NCBI GenBank assembly: GCA_011800155.1
Contig: CM022371.1
Location: forward strand, 992,001 to 1,056,000
Length of the DNA stretch: 64,000 bases
Origin: Flammulina velutipes
Lineage: Eukaryota > Basidiomycota > Agaricomycetes > Agaricales > Physalacriaceae
Direction of reading: 5' to 3'
Shown one piece after another: positions 34,665 through 45,230 of this stretch. Under the pieces are notes generated by a model. That model was not told the origin of the DNA. It made no database searches and saw only the letters and a program-made list of their open reading frames with translations. The position numbers and the translations under genes were made by a program. The first letter of the stretch is position 1, and each line of letters opens with the position of its first letter.

Positions 34665-36839
34665 ATGGCTTCACCTCCTTCCGATATAGTTCTCTACTTC
34701 CCAGACGCCTCGTTCATTAGCTGTCCGGTTTACACAGAGGAGGGCAAGCAATATTTCAACTGTGACCTCTGCGGACATCCCTTCGCGGTCACTAGAAATA
34801 GAAGCACCGTCAACTTCAACCAGCACCGCAATTCTGATATTTGCAAGAGGAACGCTCGACGCGGTAGCCAGCTTCCGAGTCAGCGCACACTCTCTGCTAC
34901 ATACTCTCCCCCTCTGCTGAATACATCCGGTCCCAGTCAGGTATATCTCCTTCTCCTTCGTTCTCCTATATCGCTTATCCATTTTAATTTACAAGGCCAC
35001 GAACACCTCCCCCACAACTCCAGTCCCGACAGAAAAATCACTTCCGACTGAATTACTACAAGTTACGGCCAAAAACGACCTGACCAGTCCACCCGCAGGC
35101 AAAAGTCCAACTTCGACGTCCCCAATTTCGTAGGTTCTATCGCATCCGGTGCCCAACAATGTTCTCATCCTTGCAGGGCAGAGGAAGCTCTCATGGAAGC
35201 CCAGGAAGCCACTGTCTTTCTCAGCGCAACCAGCCTCCGAGAAAGTGTGAACGAGGTTGACAATTCTATTGAAAACTTGAAATCCCTACGAGAGGGCCAC
35301 CAAACCCAAATGAACGTCCTGGATGCTCAACTAGAAAACCTCACCAAGAAACGAGAAGAACTTACATTGGCCTTGCAGTCGCCCCCGCCAAATTTCATTG
35401 TTCGTCTCTCTCCAGAAATCCTCAACCAAATATTCTCCCTCATTCTCAACGTTCCCATCACCGGCACACACGACGGTCGCCTCACATGGACCTTTGAAGA
35501 AAACGCCAACCCGCTCTGGGCCCTTAGCCACGTCTGCCAGAAATGGCGTTCAGTCATACTAGCAGATCGTACCCTATGGTCTCGCTTCAACATTTTCATC
35601 TTCAACGATAATTTCGCGACAGGGTCACACTACCTGGCCATGCTGGCCGAGCAGTTAGCTCGATCGCAATCTACCCCATTGTCGCTTTGCATCTGTTCCC
35701 CGCCCACCCTCGACGTCCTTCCACAACAGCTACTCGCGCTCCTCCTCACATTCATGAATCGAGTCGAAGAGCTCTTCCTCTACATCCCTATCCCGCTGCT
35801 ATCGACACTATCGCCGCTTCGCTTGCATTTCCAATCCCTCGTGCATCTTTGCATCCTTAATCCTCTCCGTGCCGACAATTGGGAAGACGAACCGGAGCGG
35901 GATTTGATAGTTTTCAAGCAATGCCCTAAGCTTCAAAAGCTCACGACGGTTGACCTTGCGGTCCCCGAGAAGATGCTGCTACCGTGGAACAACCTACGTC
36001 AGTATCGTTGCCATTTTTCTTTGGATGAGGAAGTCGACACGGGCATGGTTGGGCCATCAACCGATGGGCTTCGCAGTATCATGTCCCGCGCAAAGCCACT
36101 ACGCAGCTGTTACTTGGAGCTGAAAATTCCATCCGACTCACATTCGGCTCCTACACGTCGACTGACCTGCCAGAACCTGGTGAATCTGGGCATTAAATTC
36201 TATCCTGCTTACGATATAGAAACATCGCTAGTTCAGCTTTCCCTTGTTCCCTTGCTGGGCAACGTTATCTTTCCGTGTCTCGAAACATTGAAGATAACCA
36301 CCGAGACAATGGAGGGGGACGACATGCACAACAGGGTAATGCAGGACGAATCCAACTTCGCATCGGTCGTGGATTGCATTGAACGATCTCGCTGTCCGCT
36401 TAGAGAGTTGGACTTCCCTGATGGTGAAGTCGCCCAGGAAGATCTTCTACGTCTCTTGCGCTTGACGCCCAAGTTGGAGAGACTATCCTTATTCTACTTC
36501 GGGTCCGTCGACATGCCTGTCATGCTCGACGAGATCTTCAATCAACTCACCTTCCGCTATCACGACCGGCCTGGTCTAGCGCCTCGTCTACATACCCTCC
36601 TCCTCACTGGATGCATGTCATTCTCTGGGTCGATCTTCTTGAAGATGGTTCGTTCTCGTTGGGAGACCATACCATTCAAGGAGATAGAGCTTGGATGGAT
36701 CGCAACGGAGGACCTGCCTACGGAAAAGGCGGAGCTGGAACTCGGGTTGGTCTCGAATGGGTTGAAGGAGTACTGCCGCACGGGCGGATTGAAATTTCGC
36801 GAAGAGGTTTTGGACGATATCGAACTTCCGGATTGGTAG
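34665..36839 (+). CDS. F-box protein with N-terminal zinc-finger-like exon and coiled coil
   Basis: Three exons. The first starts MASPPSDIVLYFPDA and contains a possible zinc finger, CDLC, about 20 residues, then HRNSDIC. The second (TSPTTPVPTEKSLPTELLQV) ends at a GTAGGT donor near 35129. The third holds a coiled coil (AEEALMEAQEATVFLSATSL, to about 35370). An F-box-like helix, VRLSPEILNQIFSLIL, follows, with SHVCQKWRSVILADRTLWSR typical of agaric F-box proteins, and then a leucine-rich-repeat-like region to EEVLDDIELPDW (TAG ends 36839). F-box proteins recruit substrates to SCF ubiquitin ligases. The joined zinc-finger exon rests on splice consensus and an open frame; an alternative start at 35193 would omit it. 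Confidence 0.75.
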
Positions 36840-38000
36840 ATGTCGTTCCTATGACCGGTACCGTGTACGCTCGCCGTTCGACATGGACATTTGAAGAAGA
36901 ATCTAATCATCTCTGGGCCCCCACTAGTAAGAGAGACTCCAGTGAGTTCTAGCTGTGTTCTCGTCTGCCAGAAAGAGGGCTCAGCCATTTCCGCAGATTA
37001 TAATTATCCGAAGCGCACTTTCTCTACATCCCTATCCCACTACTATCTGCAATATCCCCGCTTCATTTGTTCTTCAGCCCCTTCTGAATACTTGGATTCT
37101 TATCCTCTCCGTGCTGACAACTGGTCGGACCATTCAGAGCGCCATTTCAATAATTTTCATGATCAAACGGTGCCCTAAGCTCATGACGGTTGACCTCGAG
37201 GCTCGCAGTCTCCGAGAAGATGCCGCTTCCGCGGAACAACGTGCGTCAGCGCTTCCGTTTTTCTTCGGACGAGGGGGTAGACAGAGCCCAGTGTCAAGTA
37301 ACGTATCCCGAGCGAATACTCTACGCATTTGCTACTCAAATGCCATCTGGCTGGAGGTCTTCGCCTACACATCAACTAACTTTATAACCCAGATTCTGCG
37401 CATCAAGCCATACGGCGCTTATTATATAGAGACATCTCTAGCTCAACAGGTTGACTTCGGGCGAATTTTGTCGTGTCTCGAATGAACCTCCACCTAGACG
37501 ATGGCCACAGGTGTCAAAGTTGTCCAGCATCGTACTGGTGTAATATACTTGGGATGTATTGAATTTCGACTAGGTCGTGGACTGCATCGAACGACTTCGA
37601 AGTCTTCGAAGCGGCTGGACACCGGCTGGCAGGAGGATCTTTGACGCCTCTCGTGGGTCGCACCGAACTTGGACGCACTATCCCTCCTACTAAGTACTCT
37701 GGATGAGTCGACGAAGTCTTTACTCGGCTCACCTTCCACATCTACAATGACTCACCAGGCTGGTCTGGCGCGTCTCGTCTGCATACCTCCTTCTCGCCTG
37801 ACACATGTCATTCTTCGGCCGATCTTCTTGAAGATGGCACGTTTGTTCTCGTTGAGAGACCACCCCATTCGAGGAGGTAAAACTGGTTGATCCAAAGGAG
37901 GATCTCAGTCTGCCGTCCACGGAAAAAAGGCGGGGCTGAGGCTGAGACTGGTAGGGATACTGAAGAGGTCTTGGACGATATTGACATTTCAAATCCTTAG
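36840..38000 (+). pseudogene. decayed tandem copy of the upstream F-box gene
   Basis: Directly behind the F-box gene, the same segments appear in order but in changing frames with stops: TWTFEEESNHLWAP (parent TWTFEENANPLWAL), PLRADNWSDHSERH (parent PLRADNWEDEPERD), CPKLMTVDLEA, YYIETSLAQ, IFLKMARLF, and finally EEVLDDIDI just before TAG (37998-38000). Several internal pieces are deleted. It is clearly a degraded tandem duplicate with no coding capacity. Copies this close may have arisen by unequal crossing over. Confidence 0.8.
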
Positions 38001-38469
38001 ATTCCTTCTAGTCAAGGACTCGCGTGCATTACCCAGAGGATCCCGTCCAAGATCGGATAACTTACCTCACTGGTAGGAACATATCAATGCCCGCGGCGAA
38101 CGGTGACCGGCCATCTTTCGCTCTCAACATCACATGAGGCGACGGTATGACTTTGTTATTGAGCTTATTTCGAGCAACTCAACTTAACCTCACCCCAAAG
38201 ATGCTTGTACAGCGGATCTAGAGCGACGCGAGGGTACCCATCGAACAAAACCATGCTCGCTCCATCACTCACGTTCGCATTCATCTACGAAACCGAATAC
38301 AGTTAATAACTTGGCCAGTGTTTCAGCTCGGTTTGAAGGTCAGCAGCTTACAACATATGATCATTAGTGTATAGTTTGCCTATCGAAAAAAAAACAACCC
38401 CAAAACAGCAAATGACTGGACGTCCGAACTGGACGGTCTGCTCACGGACTCTGCGTGCTCTCTCTCGCG
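38001..38469. other. intergenic region upstream of secreted-protein copy 2
   Basis: About 470 bases with no gene visible. It ends in the core promoter of the secreted-protein gene. Confidence 0.5.
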
Positions 38470-38477
38470 TATAAAAG
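38470..38477 (+). promoter_or_regulatory. TATA box of secreted-protein copy 2
   Basis: A perfect TATAAAAG lies 64 bases before the A of the split start codon. The equivalent position of copy 1 has lost it. Confidence 0.6.
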
Positions 38478-38533
38478 AGAAGTGGTTGCAAGAAATCTAA
38501 CCAGCAAGCTCGCCCCAACAGTCGAACACTACT

Positions 38534-39068
38534 AGTGAGCAATTCACACTCACTGCCAGTCATATACTGACCACTACCTACTCACCAGTGAAATCTTTTG
38601 CCCTCTTCGTCCCTCTCATCGTTGCCGCCGTCGTCAATGGCGCCGTGGTCACCTTTTCCACTGGCCTTGGCTGCAACTCTGTCTCGCAGACCTACCGTGG
38701 CAACTGCAACTTCTGCGCTGACCCACCCGGCGGTAGGTCTTCTCTATACTGCTTTTTTTATTTAGCTCGATACTCATCTCGTCGACTAGACTGGAGCTCA
38801 GTCGGCTTTTCTGAGATCGGAGGCGACAACCGCGTCACCGTTCATAACCAGAACAGCTGCACCCCCGCATCGCAGGTCGGCCAAGGCTTTGGACCGGCCT
38901 GCTGGAACCAAGGCGCTACCAAGCTTCGTTCTGCTTGGGTTGCGTGCCCCGGACAGAGGTGAGTTGGTTCTCTGCAGCTTTCTCTTTTGGTTCACTAACG
39001 ACGTCAATAGGCTCGCTGAGAACGGAACCATCGTCGACGACGACGGCGCCTTTATCGACTTTGCTTGA
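38534..39068 (+). CDS. small secreted Cys-rich protein, copy 2 (start codon split by an intron)
   Basis: An intron at 38535-38588 (donor GTGAGC, acceptor CACCAG) joins A (38534) to TG (38589-38590), giving MKSFALFVPLIVAAVVNGAV, a clear signal peptide. Without this splice the frame has no ATG before the signal peptide. The mature protein of about 105 residues has six cysteines: LGC, ten residues, NCNFC, SCTP, GPACW and WVACP, so three disulphides are likely. Further conserved pieces shared with copy 1 are PPGG, the W of DW, DNRV and SAWVACPG. Two more introns follow (near 38734-38790 and 38960-39010), and the last exon ends DDDGAFIDFA with TGA at 39066-39068. It resembles the many small secreted proteins of agarics; no known family recognised. 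Intact and with a good TATA box, so probably expressed. Confidence 0.82.
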
Positions 39069-39379
39069 GTGATTCGTAATAATGAGCTGCCAAATGTGAA
39101 AGGGAAATAACGGGTACTGGTAAAACAAACAAAAAAAGAATGCTCGAAGTTTTGAAATTGAATGTAACTTGTTGACTTTTTTGGCGTGAAAAGGGGACTT
39201 GGCGATATGTCGGTAGGTTTCTTCATATATCTAGACTCGATAACAGTGAATGGCACTTGGCTATCTTAATGTAACAAGTTGTGGCGCGCAAAGTTTCAAG
39301 CGCACCTGACCGTGGGATACTACTATAGGCTTCAAACTTTCTCTGACAAAACGGCACAATATGACGGCATTGCCTTCAA

Positions 39380-39890
39380 TTTGCGCGGGAAAAATAGCAA
39401 AGAGAGTTAAGTATCTTGTCTAAACGAATGGCATGTCCATGCTGAGGGAGAGCCGTAATCTGCAATAAATTTCTTCCTAATCTCAGCTACATAAGTACCA
39501 CATGAGTGAAAATCTTACCTGACAAATCGGAGGTGTCACTATCATCGGACGGGATAGTGCTTTGATATAACGACCTGGCGTGCTTGATAGCGCTGTAATC
39601 TAACTTCTCCTGCAGCTTCACCCCAAACAGGACGGAGATCGGTGCTGCTATTGGCAGGGTACCGCTACTTCGCCAACTAACCGTAAGACCCACGCGTATG
39701 ATGGCCCACACCCATTGCAGCGAAATATTCTTGACATAAGCGACAGGAAAGCTTTGAGACCCCAACAAAACCAATCCGCATGTTTGAGGTGCTGAAGGAT
39801 GATGCACTCGCAATGGGCACCATACAATGTTTCGATATCAAGCTCGCTTCGGTCGACGGGCCACGAATGTGACTCCATAAAGCGGGCCCC
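39380..39890 (-). pseudogene. truncated, frameshifted copy of the C-terminal part of the OTT_1508-like deaminase gene
   Basis: The minus strand carries pieces nearly identical to the gene at 59118-60809 but split over three frames: RGPSTEAS, DIETLYGAHCECIILQHL, VGVSKLSCRLCQEYFAA, and AIKHARSLYQSTIPSDDSDT. The 3' flank is shared too: the string CCTTCAATTTGCGCGGGAAA occurs at about 39372 and 59010. Small deletions break the frame, and the N-terminal two thirds are missing. So a segment of roughly 0.5 kb was duplicated within the window and has decayed. Confidence 0.85.
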
Positions 39891-40164
39891 ATCCCGTGCG
39901 AATTCTGATTTCTATCACCCTCGTTTAGCACCAGAAAATGCTGTCTTTTAAGCACTTTGAGTGTCACGTCTGGTTTTGTGGTGTATATCCTTCTCCTGGC
40001 AGAAATGACGACTTAGTAGGAAGAGAACCTATTATAACCATAACATGGTGTTGAATACCGACTCTGAATAAGACTGGTTCAAACAACACGTCGTTGGCCC
40101 CTCGTGGGCATAAGTAGTTCAAATGGTTACATAAAACTCGCCAGAAAACAAGTACCATCCTCGA

Positions 40165-42204
40165 TCACTTCTTATTTGGTACAAATGAGAAACTCCCCGC
40201 AGCGAACCAACGTTCGTTCGCGTCCTTCACCCGTTGTGCAGCAGCCGCACGATTGAGCTCAAATCCTACAACGTTCGTCAGCACCAGCCATGATAGAGAA
40301 GACTGCTCAAACAGACCTTGTGCAGGTGTAACACTCAACGACGTCGCTGTTCCAGATCCTGAGGAAGAAGCCGCCGACCTCGCCAGCGCCGCCGTGCGTA
40401 ATTTGTTCGCTTTCGACATTTTCGCTGGGGCCATATCAGCATCCTACGAATTCCATAAAGGGAGAGCCACATACCTCGACTCTTCTCCTCTGCGCCCCCT
40501 GCCCTCACCTTCCCAGATCCAATCATACCCAGCCCCTTCGTCTGGTCAAAGGCGCCAACCTCCTGCTCCGCCTCTCCGAACGTCATCCTGTTCTGTAACT
40601 TTCGGAGTTCTGTCTGTGCGTATGCTTCCTTGGCCTTACGGGCTCTGTGTGCGATTGAGCAAACATTAGAGAAAAGACGAAGCGAACGTACCGTTTCCCA
40701 CCACGTCTTTTCTTGGGGCCGTCACCAGGTATAGGCAGGGCCTTCGTTACTTTTGACGGCGGAGGGGCTGCTAGACGGTCGATATGCTTGTCGATCTTAT
40801 CTCGCAATGACTCTCCATATGAACCTAGAACGTGAACGTCAGCAGTGGGCTGAGTTGACGGTTTCCGGCATACCGTCACGAAGCTTTCGTTCCAAATCCA
40901 TTCTCGCCGCCAGAACAGACTTTGCCCCAATCGTGCGTTGAATCTTAAGCTGATATTCCGGTGGTGTTGTCGTCACCAATTCAGATTGGAAGATGAACCC
41001 CGTATGCCGCTTTTGCGTGGCGGAGGAAAAGCCAGCAGCGATCTTCTTCTGCGCGCCTAATAGCTGTAATGGAAGATGCGGTCAGGTTGTTATAGACAAA
41101 GAGAAAGGACAAGCAGTCTTACGTGGACATTGCATGCAGGCATCTTTGCGAGTGCACTGAGACCGCCAGCGACACCAAGAAGTTTTGCGGCTGTAGTGGT
41201 ACCAACAATAGCTGAAAGGTTGGGTGCAAGGACGCTCATTCTGGAACTGACGTACATGAAGATCTGAAAATAATGTTAGCAGAGGGAATTGGGGTTCAAG
41301 TAGAAGGATGCTTACTTTCTTGCGAGCATCCTCGAGACGATCAGCGAGGTCGCACGCACGTTGAACGGCAGCCCATTCGCCTTCTGAAAGTAGTTTTCCG
41401 GGAGACGTTGTGGCAGTGACAACAACACTCATGATAATAGCAGGAGGAAGGACACCGGCGAGATCGACTTTGGTCAGGTCCTGGAGAGTAAAATAATTAG
41501 CCCAGAGAGGCTCTGGAAGATAATGTGAAGAATACCTCGTTGTTGGCCAGTGCTCGGACAGAGCGAATATACATGACTGGATCTGCAACGAGCTGTTCTA
41601 GCTCTGGAAATCTGAGGGCGTAGTGGTCGCGAATGAACTAGACTTTGGTGAGTAGACGAGTATGTTATTGCAGCTGGTGCCCACCTTGTTGACCAGCATG
41701 ATCTCGTTGTCAATGTCGACCGATAGATTGTTTGCCTGAACGATGACATTGTATTCAGGATTTAGATGCGCTGGTAGGGCCATAGCTTCAGCGGTACTAG
41801 GGTTCGCCTGGTATTTTTCTATTTCCTGCAATTTGGTGAGGTTTACGCATCGAAATAGGTCTGAACGCGACGCACCTTTAACAAGTCATTCATCCTCTTG
41901 CTTCCATCCAGCTTTGCAATTTTGCCGACGTCTTCGACGCTGCCCAGCTCCATTTGTCGTACATCTTCGGCATCGAGCTCCTCTGCGGGTTTGACGCCTC
42001 CTGGCAAGACGAGACCACCAATTTCTGCCTCGGCTGCTTCACCATTGTCTTCTGGTTCCGACATGTCTGCGTCCTCATCCGCCTTTCGTTTGAGTGGGTT
42101 GGTTGAACTGGACGCTTCATCCTTCTGCTGTTGCTGCTCGTCGTCGTCCTCGGCATCGGAGAGCCCTTCGAGGTCAGCGAGGAGGTCGTCGGCAAGGTCA
42201 GCCA
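40165..42204 (-). CDS. PRP31: pre-mRNA-processing factor 31 (U4/U6 snRNP, NOP domain)
   Basis: Component of the U4/U6-U5 tri-snRNP that binds the 15.5K protein-U4 snRNA complex; essential in the spliceosome. It starts [20 protein letters not shown] with an acidic tail. The NOSIC/NOP fold follows: [61 protein letters not shown] and [20 protein letters not shown]. The RNA-binding core reads [20 protein letters not shown], with [18 protein letters not shown]. The C-terminal domain shows [19 protein letters not shown] and [16 protein letters not shown]. It ends [15 protein letters not shown] with TGA (40165-40167). About eight introns. An upstream extension of the frame uses no ATG, so the Met at 42204 is the start. 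The gene is divergent from the F-box gene at 42383. Confidence 0.95.
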
Positions 42205-42382
42205 TCAAGTCTAAATCCAAGTTGGGGGCCGTGGGAGATGACGATCACGGTCTTTATCTCTGTCAGCACAGCTGGCTGTGGTTGTCGGCGTCGACGACGC
42301 TGGAAGGGCTTTGTCGTTGCACGCAAGTAATGTCGAGAGTAACAACAAGCGTCGTCTAACTCGACCCGTAGGCCTCTTCATC

Positions 42383-43799
42383 ATGACAGACGGTGGCGAT
42401 CTGCCTTGGGAAATTACTGAGATCATATTCCAATATCTGTCGCTCGACGCCCTCCGGAATGCAGCTCTGGCGTCAAAGGTCTTTCGCGAAGAAGCTAGGA
42501 AATATATGTTCCAAGGCGTAACTCTGACTGTCAATTTCCATAACGCCCTCGTTCTGCATTACCTCAAATCCAAGGAACGGCCAGACTTGGACGAAATACA
42601 AGAGAGGCTCGTATTCTTCACGTCGGATCCAATCCACCAGTTCGTGCGCTCCTGCCGAATATTATATGTCGCCCCAGATCCCGGCTCAGAGGCCCTCGTA
42701 GATGCTCTCTGTGCGCAGCTATCCCACTTTCCGAAACTCCAGTCCTTATACTTGGATTCCACGAATATAACATCGGAACGCGCAGAGGGAATCTCACGCT
42801 GCACATCGCTGCTCTCCATCTTCCTCGTCAATTGCTCCTCCCCGCCCATCACCCGCACGTTGCGCCACACGGTGTCCGCACCTTCCCTATATATCCAGAA
42901 AGATGTCGGACGCCCCCAGAATTGGCTATCGCTAATGAACCTAGACACCCTCTCCCATCTACAGCTTGAGACCCCCAGCGCTGCCCTTGACGCGTTGGAA
43001 GAAATGACAGCCTTTGAGGCAACATCTATAACATCCATTGCTATCGACGGCGACGAATCAGTCGTCCGCGCCGACACACTTTCGACGGCAATATCTAAAT
43101 GCCCCCACCTCACCAAATTAAAGGTATTAACACCTTCACGCAACGTCTCCCTCCACCCTCTACCCGAGGATGTTGTCCTCTCCAAATTCGACGGCCCCCA
43201 GGACATGCTCAAGTCCGTCCTCGCAAACCAGAAGAACCTCCGACGCGTCCGTCTAAACGGTTCACGGTGGTCCAACACCTGTGACACGTTTGACATACGG
43301 CTCCAACTCCCTCTTCTACAAACACACGCTCCCAACCTCGAATCCCTTCAACTACGCGCCTTCCCCACTGCCTATCTCTGCAACCTCATCGCCACGTCCT
43401 TCCCGAACCTTCAGGCTTTGTCGTTTGAGTTACCGCTCCAGACGCAGAAGGAGGAGCCTATGCAAGCGCTCACTCGCGAGGTGCGGCCTTTGTTCATGCC
43501 TGATGTATACTTACCCCTGCTGGTAGCCCTTCTTTCCTGCGTTGCTGCATATGATGCTTCCTGCCAGTTTACAACATCTGGTTATCTTGTCCATGATCGC
43601 CTCGAACAGTATCGAGGGCAAAGAGGTCATCGAAACGCTGACCCACAAATACACATCCTTAAAGCACGTCTACCTTCATTTCCCAAACGACTACTGGATG
43701 AACTGGACGGAGCTCCCGCACTCCACGGAAGGCAAAACAGGCGTTCACAGAGGCTACGTCGTGTCCGGTTATCTAGATGTCCTTTATGATTGGTTTTAA
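42383..43799 (+). CDS. F-box / leucine-rich-repeat-like protein
   Basis: It starts MTDGGDLPWEITEIIFQYLS, an F-box at the extreme N terminus (LPWEITEIIFQYLSLDALRN, AALASKVFREEARKYMF). A Leu-rich region with repeating FPKLQSLYLDSTNI, CTSLLSIFLVN, CPHLTKLKVL and APNLESLQLRAFP units follows, as in basidiomycete F-box proteins. One intron is inferred at about 43480-43525 (donor GTGCGG, acceptor TGGTAG), because it keeps the frame open into FPALLHMMLPASLQHLVILS and YTSLKHVYLHFPNDYWMNW. The end is SGYLDVLYDWF with TAA near 43799. It shares a short promoter (178 bases) with PRP31. The likely role is an SCF substrate receptor; the substrate is unknown. Confidence 0.78.
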
Positions 43800-45230
43800 T
43801 GTTGGTCTCCCCTTCATATCTACTTTCTTTTTAGTTTGGGTGTATTTATGGGCACCAGTGGTCAATGGATCATATTTAACTTATCGTCATATTTCCTCTA
43901 GTCCGCGGCGCACGTACATACACCAGCCTCCGAGGTCCACGACTGAGCTCAGCGGCCGCTCAAACGTTCACGGCGCCCACTTCACTTCATTGTCTCGTGT
44001 CTATCCCTTTTCGGGACTCCGTATTGTCAGCCTGACTGTTCTCTCGCAATAGCCGCGGATCAACGTCCGACCTCTCCCCCATCCGAAACCGCTGCATCCT
44101 CGCACCTTATATCCACTCATCGTTCTAGGCTCAAGATACATCTATCCAACGATAGCTGATTCAAAAAGATCACTCTCCGACAACATTCAAATCAAACCCA
44201 CAGCGACGTGATCTGATGGATTTACCCTCCTCACAATTGTGACACCTCTTTTGTCTGCTTCTTCGGGGACAGCTACGACATTCTATATCCGTAACTCAAA
44301 CATCTCTCTCTTCTCCCTTCCTCGGGTTCTCGATCGACAGATGCAGAGGCACACGCATCCCGGAAGTCCAATAATACCAGAAGCCTTTCGAATCGATGCG
44401 CGTAATATAACCAGTGCATCCCATCCATCTCCGAGCCCCCGGCTACTTGACTACCGTAGCTCCCCAATGCTTAAGTTCTAAGTTCCAGGTGCTCAAGTGC
44501 CTAAGTCACAAACCCTCGGAATTGACTTAAGTTAAGTGCACCCAAGTCCCGCCCAGCCAGATCACGTTCAATTAAGTAGCCCCGGACGCAATACCTCTTG
44601 CACGATACCATTCATCCTCATTCAGTCAGATGGGACACCCGGGCCCTGTCGAGAGAATGAATACTTGCTTACTATCTATGCCATAGGCAAGCGTGTCTGA
44701 TTCCGCAATGACTAGCATTTCCCAGCTATTCATTTCGCGCCACATCGATTGATCTGACTCGTTCGAGTCTTTACCGCGTCAATCAAGATGGTGATTTACG
44801 GTTTGCTGTATCTTCCGATGACTCACGGCAATCAGTAAAGATAACAATACAATGGCAGCCTGAGTCTACGTCAAAATCCCACCGCAGATAGACTTACGAA
44901 CCTACCCAGAGCACGCTCCTCGCATCATGGTGTACTGACTGAGGGCTACTCGAGTCATGGTCGCTGAGGTCAAGAAGACGATATATCACATACGGAACTA
45001 ATTGACTACACACAATACAATAGTAAACTACCAGATGTTAAGTACTCCCAGAATTACACACAAACTGCGGCCGCCACGCCCAAGACTGACAAGCTTATAT
45101 ATGTCGGACGGAAGAGTAGCATGTCCATGAATCAGAGGGCACGAATGTCCGAGTGAGCGTGATATGACATGCGTAAAGGGTATCTATACGTCCGCACCAG
45201 AGTACAAGCGCAAGTGCACAAGTGGGGATC
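43800..45230. other. intergenic region, 1.4 kb
   Basis: No convincing gene. A cluster of TAAGT-containing repeats lies at about 44463-44580, such as CTTAAGTTCTAAGTTCC and GACTTAAGTTAAGTGC. Frames are short on both strands. Confidence 0.45.

Noticed and set aside
41898..42359. Plus-strand frame opposite PRP31
   Set aside because: It is the complement of the acidic Asp/Glu-rich PRP31 N terminus, which gives Ser-rich shadow frames.
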